A stretch of 64,000 bases of DNA from an uncultured Gemmatimonadota bacterium (GTDB lineage Bacteria > Gemmatimonadota > Gemmatimonadetes > Gemmatimonadales > Gemmatimonadaceae). Both the position numbers and the translations under genes were made by a program. Below the pieces are notes generated by a model. The model worked only from the letters and a program-made list of their open reading frames with translations, had not been told where the DNA came from and searched no databases. The stretch is taken from positions 1 to 64,000 of the forward strand of contig CADEDA010000002.1 in assembly GCA_902825965.1 (NCBI GenBank). The letters run 5' to 3'. Each line of letters starts with the position of its first letter. Positions within the stretch are counted from its first letter, which is position 1. Shown here in pieces: positions 60,820 to 64,000 of this stretch.

Positions 60820-62169
60820 ATGCGACTCGTCCGTTCGTTCCTCGTTGGCTCGCTCATCGCGCTCACCGTCGTGCCGGCCGCCACGCCTGCGGCGGCCCAG
60901 GGCAACGACCCGATCGCGAAGCTCGAGGCTGCCCGCGCCCGGAACCCGCAGAACGTCGCCGCGCTGCGTGCGCTCGGCGTGGCGTACTACAAGGCCAAGC
61001 GGTTCGCCGATGCACGGACCGTGCTCGACCAGGCGCGGCGGCTCGACCCCAAGGACGGGGTGAGCGCGCTGTACGCCGGTCTGGCCTCCGAGGAGCTCGG
61101 GGACCTCACCAACGCGCGGGCCGCCTACAACTCGTACCTGCAGGTGGGCAAGACGCGGAAGGTGCGCAACGACATCGCCGGGCGCCTCACCGCGCTCGCC
61201 CGGCGCGAGGCCCAGGCCAACGCCAAGGCCGCCGTCGCCAACGAAGCACGCCTCTCCGCGACCCCCGGGGACCGCAACACGGTCGCCGTGCCGCCCATCT
61301 CCTTCAGCGGCCCGGACTCGTCGCTCAAGCCGCTCGAGCGCGGTCTGGCCGAACTGATCATCACCGACCTGAGCAAGGCGCCCGGCCTCACGATCGTCGA
61401 GCGCGACCGCATGCAGGCGCTGGCCGACGAGATCCGGCTCTCCGAGTCGGGTCGGGTCGAGTCGGCGACGGCCGTGCGCGCCGGCAAGCTGATCCAGGCC
61501 GGCCAGCTGGTGAACGGCACGCTGATCCAGCAGGGCTCGACGCTGCGGCTCGACGCCAGCCTCGTGAACGTGACGAGCGGGCAGCAGGTCGGTACCCCGG
61601 CGACCGCACCGGGCGCGCTCGACCAGATCTTCGCCATGCAGAAGGCCGTCGTGTTCGGGCTGCTCGACCGCCTGCAAGTGCGACTCACGCCGGCGCAGCG
61701 TCAGGCGATTGAACGTCGCCCGACCAACAACCTCAACGCCTTCCTCGCCTTCAGCCGCGGCCTGCAGGCCTCGGACGACGGCCGGTTCGACGACGCCGCG
61801 CGGTTCTTCGAGAACGCGCGACAGCTCGACCCGGGCTTCAACGCCGCCGCCGTGCGGTTGCAGACGGCCCGCGCGGCCGTGCAGTCGGCGTCGGTGCCGG
61901 CCGCGCAGATCGAGACCAATCTCGGCGGCAGCGCCGAGGGCCAGGTGGTCCGGGCGGCTTCGCTCGGCAATCCGGCACCGCTCGGCGGCGGACTCGGGCC
62001 CACCATGGACCGCGTGACCCAGCGGCTCAACCCGACCGGCGTGGTGGTCTCGACCGAGCGCAACGAGCCGATCCCGAACCTTCCTGAACGCGACGCCCCC
62101 AGCTCCACGGGCGGCACCGACCAGCCGAGCCGCAACGGGCAGGTCGTCATCATCATCCGCCGCCCGTAA
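60820..62169 (+). CDS. Exported TPR and CsgG-type protein
   Basis: ATG 60820 follows GGAG. The 449-residue protein has a signal peptide (RLVRSFLVGSLIALTVVPAATPAAA), two to three TPR units (about 30-110: NVAALRALGVAYYKAKRFADAR, LYAGLASEELGDLTNARAAYN), then a CsgG-like domain (about 145-275: NTVAVPPISF, GLAELIITDLSKAPGLTIVERDR, LVNGTLIQQGSTLRLDA) and another TPR-like part. CsgG-type domains are found in outer-membrane lipoproteins that form or tune secretion or stress functions. Whether it forms a pore is unknown. It is probably in an operon with the barrel protein 17 bases later. Confidence 0.8.
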   Translation: MRLVRSFLVGSLIALTVVPAATPAAAQGNDPIAKLEAARARNPQNVAALRALGVAYYKAKRFADARTVLDQARRLDPKDGVSALYAGLASEELGDLTNARAAYNSYLQVGKTRKVRNDIAGRLTALARREAQANAKAAVANEARLSATPGDRNTVAVPPISFSGPDSSLKPLERGLAELIITDLSKAPGLTIVERDRMQALADEIRLSESGRVESATAVRAGKLIQAGQLVNGTLIQQGSTLRLDASLVNVTSGQQVGTPATAPGALDQIFAMQKAVVFGLLDRLQVRLTPAQRQAIERRPTNNLNAFLAFSRGLQASDDGRFDDAARFFENARQLDPGFNAAAVRLQTARAAVQSASVPAAQIETNLGGSAEGQVVRAASLGNPAPLGGGLGPTMDRVTQRLNPTGVVVSTERNEPIPNLPERDAPSSTGGTDQPSRNGQVVIIIRRP

Positions 62170-62186
62170 GCGAGGACCGACCACCG

Positions 62187-63275
62187 ATGCGATTCCGCTT
62201 CGCTACGCTCGCCACGCTCGCCCTCGCCGCGCTCCTGCCGGCCACCGCCGTCGCGCAGGACGCGCAGCCCAAGGCGCTGATCATCGCGCCGCACCTCACG
62301 TCGTACACGCTGGGCTCCGGGGCCACCAAGTCCACGGTCTCGCAGATGGCCGTGCCGATGATGGTGGTGCTGCCGTTCAGCGAGCGCTTCTCCATGGACA
62401 TCACCACCGCCTTCGCCAACTCGAAGGTCGAGTCGGGTGGCAACACCGGCACCATCTCGGGACTCACCGACACGCAGCTGCGCGCCAACTTCTCGCCGAC
62501 CGGCGGGACGCTGGTGTTCACCGTCGGCCTCAACATCCCGACCGGGCAGTACACCATCCCCGAGGACCAGCAGGAAGCGGCCGGTCAGATCGGCAACGAC
62601 TTCCTCAACTACCCGGTCTCGTCGATGGGCAACGGTCTCGCCGGCACGGGCGGCGTCGCCTACGTACGGACGCTGGGCAGCTGGAACCTCGGCCTGGGCA
62701 CGAGCTTCCGGAAATCCACCGAGTTCGCGGCGTTCAGCGTCGCCAGCTCGGAGTTCCGCTTCCAGCCCGCCGATGAGATCCGCCTCCAGCTTGGCCTCGA
62801 CCGCCCGATGGGCGACGGGCAGGTGGAGTTCGGCGTCTCGTACTCGGCCTTCGGGGAGGACATCGCGGACACGACCTCGTACAGCACTGGGGACCGCCTG
62901 ATCGCGACCGGCTCGTGGACCTTCCCGGTGAAGCGCACCAACGTATTCCTCTCCGCGTGGAACCTCTACCGCATGGAAGGCCAGCGCTTCGGCGGGGACG
63001 CGCCCACGGAGAACGTCGCGAACGTGAACGCGGGCGTCAGCTTCGACGCCGGGCCGGTGCTGCTGCAGCCGAACGTCGAGGTCCGCCTCTGGCAGGCGGA
63101 TGGCGTGAAGGCCGGCAACCTGTTCAACACGGCGCTGCGCGCGCGCTTCGGCGCGGGCAACTTCACCTTCATCCCCTCGGTGGGATTCGCGACCGGCAAC
63201 ATCTACGACACGGGCAGCGGCGCGGCGACCAAGATCAGCGGACTGCGTTCGAGCCTCACGATCCGCTGGAACTGA
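62187..63275 (+). CDS. Outer-membrane beta-barrel protein
   Basis: The 362-residue protein has a signal peptide (RFRFATLATLALAALLPATAVAQ) and then regularly spaced amphipathic strands separated by turns (SMDITTAFANSKVESGG, LRANFSPTGGTLVFTVGLN, GGVAYVRTLGSWNLGLGTS, VEFGVSYSAFGEDIADTT), ending SLTIRWN. No specific porin family is recognised. It probably acts with the TPR-CsgG protein. A perfect hairpin follows at 63306. Confidence 0.7.
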   Translation: MRFRFATLATLALAALLPATAVAQDAQPKALIIAPHLTSYTLGSGATKSTVSQMAVPMMVVLPFSERFSMDITTAFANSKVESGGNTGTISGLTDTQLRANFSPTGGTLVFTVGLNIPTGQYTIPEDQQEAAGQIGNDFLNYPVSSMGNGLAGTGGVAYVRTLGSWNLGLGTSFRKSTEFAAFSVASSEFRFQPADEIRLQLGLDRPMGDGQVEFGVSYSAFGEDIADTTSYSTGDRLIATGSWTFPVKRTNVFLSAWNLYRMEGQRFGGDAPTENVANVNAGVSFDAGPVLLQPNVEVRLWQADGVKAGNLFNTALRARFGAGNFTFIPSVGFATGNIYDTGSGAATKISGLRSSLTIRWN

Positions 63276-63305
63276 GGCCCGCGAGTCCACACGGGTTCGG
63301 CAGCA

Positions 63306-63338
63306 GCGCAGGGGGCACCCGATGGGTGCCCCCTGCGC
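63306..63338 (+). terminator. Hairpin terminator after barrel gene
   Basis: GCGCAGGGGGCACCC and GGGTGCCCCCTGCGC form a perfect 15-bp stem with a 3-base loop, 31 bases after the stop. The following bases (CGTTCCG) lack a T run, so termination may need Rho, or the hairpin may protect the mRNA end. Confidence 0.65.
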
Positions 63339-63437
63339 CGTTCCGTCGGTCCGGGAGCGAGGGTATCTTGCACGTGAGATGCGAGCGGCACCGCGCACGA
63401 GCGCAGCTCCCATCTCCCACCTCCCACACGTCGTCCC

Positions 63438-64000
63438 ATGGCCGGCCACAGTAAGTGGAAGCAGATCAAGCACTACAAGGCGGCCGCTGACGCCAAGCGC
63501 GGCGCCATCTTCACCAAGCTCCTCCGAGAGATCACCGTCGCGGCGAAGGCCGGGGGCGGCGACCCCGACGGCAATCCGCGCCTGCGCACCGCGATCGAGA
63601 ACGCCAAGGCGCAGTCCTGCCCCAAGGAGAACATCGAGCGCGCGATCAAGAAGGGCACCGGCGAGCTCGAGGGCGTGGACTATTCCGAGGTCCTGTACGA
63701 GGCGTACGGACCCGGCGGTGTCGCCCTCATGATCCAGGCGCTCACCGACAATCCCACGCGCACGGTGGCCGAGGTACGGGCGAAGCTGTCACGGGGCGGC
63801 GGCAACCTGGGCAGCGTCAACTCGGTGGCGTTCATGTTCGATCGCAAGGGCCAGATCTTCATCGACGCGGCCGGTCGTACCGAGGACGCCGTAATGGAGC
63901 AGGTGCTCGACGCCGGCGCCGAGGACTTCGTGGCCGAGGACGGCCAGTTCACGGTCACCACCGCGCCGTCGGACCTGCATGCCGTCAAGAGCGCCTTGGA
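63438..64000 (+). CDS. YebC/PmpR-family protein, 3' end beyond window
   Basis: ATG 63438 begins AGHSKWKQIKHYKAAADAKR, the family hallmark, followed by FTKLLREITVAAKAGGGDPDGNPRLR, AIENAKAQSCPKENIERAIKKGTG, YEAYGPGGVALMIQALTDN and FMFDRKGQIFI. At least 187 codons are inside the window; full members have about 240-250. YebC proteins act in transcription regulation and, in recent work, in relieving ribosome stalling. The leader carries a CT-rich tract (CTCCCATCTCCCACCTCCC) like those at 19390-19430 and 29045-29065. Confidence 0.95.
   Translation, partial: MAGHSKWKQIKHYKAAADAKRGAIFTKLLREITVAAKAGGGDPDGNPRLRTAIENAKAQSCPKENIERAIKKGTGELEGVDYSEVLYEAYGPGGVALMIQALTDNPTRTVAEVRAKLSRGGGNLGSVNSVAFMFDRKGQIFIDAAGRTEDAVMEQVLDAGAEDFVAEDGQFTVTTAPSDLHAVKSAL

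Overview
The window is a high-GC Gram-negative chromosome segment: lipid A acyltransferase and MsbA-type exporter, TonB receptor, beta-barrel proteins, PBP1A, many GTG/TTG starts and frequent 1-8 base gene overlaps. The combination (large TonB receptors with carboxypeptidase-regulatory domains, doubled Tat-targeted TldD/PmbA genes, FecR-like and secretin-like fragments) suggests Gemmatimonadota. That is an inference from gene content, not a marker-gene result.

Region 1 (1 to about 8.7 kb) is accessory. It starts at the 3' part of a tRNA-Pro(CGG) gene, a classical integration site. A decayed integration module follows: a helix-turn-helix gene with one frameshift, then a tyrosine recombinase with a frameshift and two in-frame amber codons. 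Beyond it are an AbiJ-like HEPN candidate (minus strand) facing a ParB-like gene and a D12 DNA adenine methylase (plus strand), an IS3-type transposase relic, a coupled DUF433/PIN-like pair that looks like a toxin-antitoxin system, an unrecognised gene, and a diverged array of about fifteen 21-bp units. The likely cargo is defence and stability functions of a dead integrative element.

Region 2 (8.8-19.3 kb) is mainly core: a GAF histidine kinase, a one-polypeptide sigma-region-2/FecR fusion, tRNA-Arg(CCG), rho-ruvX-mltG in an overlapping run, aroH, an RlmI-type rRNA methyltransferase, mutM, a cation diffusion facilitator, a methyltransferase-like protein and a small orphan gene with a terminator.

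Region 3 (19.4-25.7 kb) is a four-gene minus-strand operon, tldD-pmbA-tldD-pmbA. Both TldD proteins carry Tat signals and neither PmbA does. A 21-residue Lys/Ala microprotein gene lies just downstream.

Region 4 (25.8-38.1 kb): MASE1-PAS histidine kinase; threonine catabolism tdh-kbl; an NYN nuclease with two LOTUS domains; an NtrY-like kinase, small membrane protein and NtrX-like sigma-54 activator operon; then, behind a sigma-54-like promoter, an outer-membrane beta-barrel protein and a DUF4390-like secreted protein.

Region 5 (38.1-53.4 kb): HNH endonuclease; a MtaD/TrzA-type deaminase overlapping PBP1A; tyrS; feoA-feoB-Cys-rich partner under a good Fur box; a secreted propeller-like protein with its TonB receptor; prfC.

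Region 6 (53.4-64.0 kb): ECF sigma, anti-sigma and a secretin-like exported protein; msbA-lpxL-aminotransferase; a DnaB-C-like ATPase; a TPR-CsgG lipoprotein-like protein; an outer-membrane barrel; and the start of a YebC-family gene cut by the window end.
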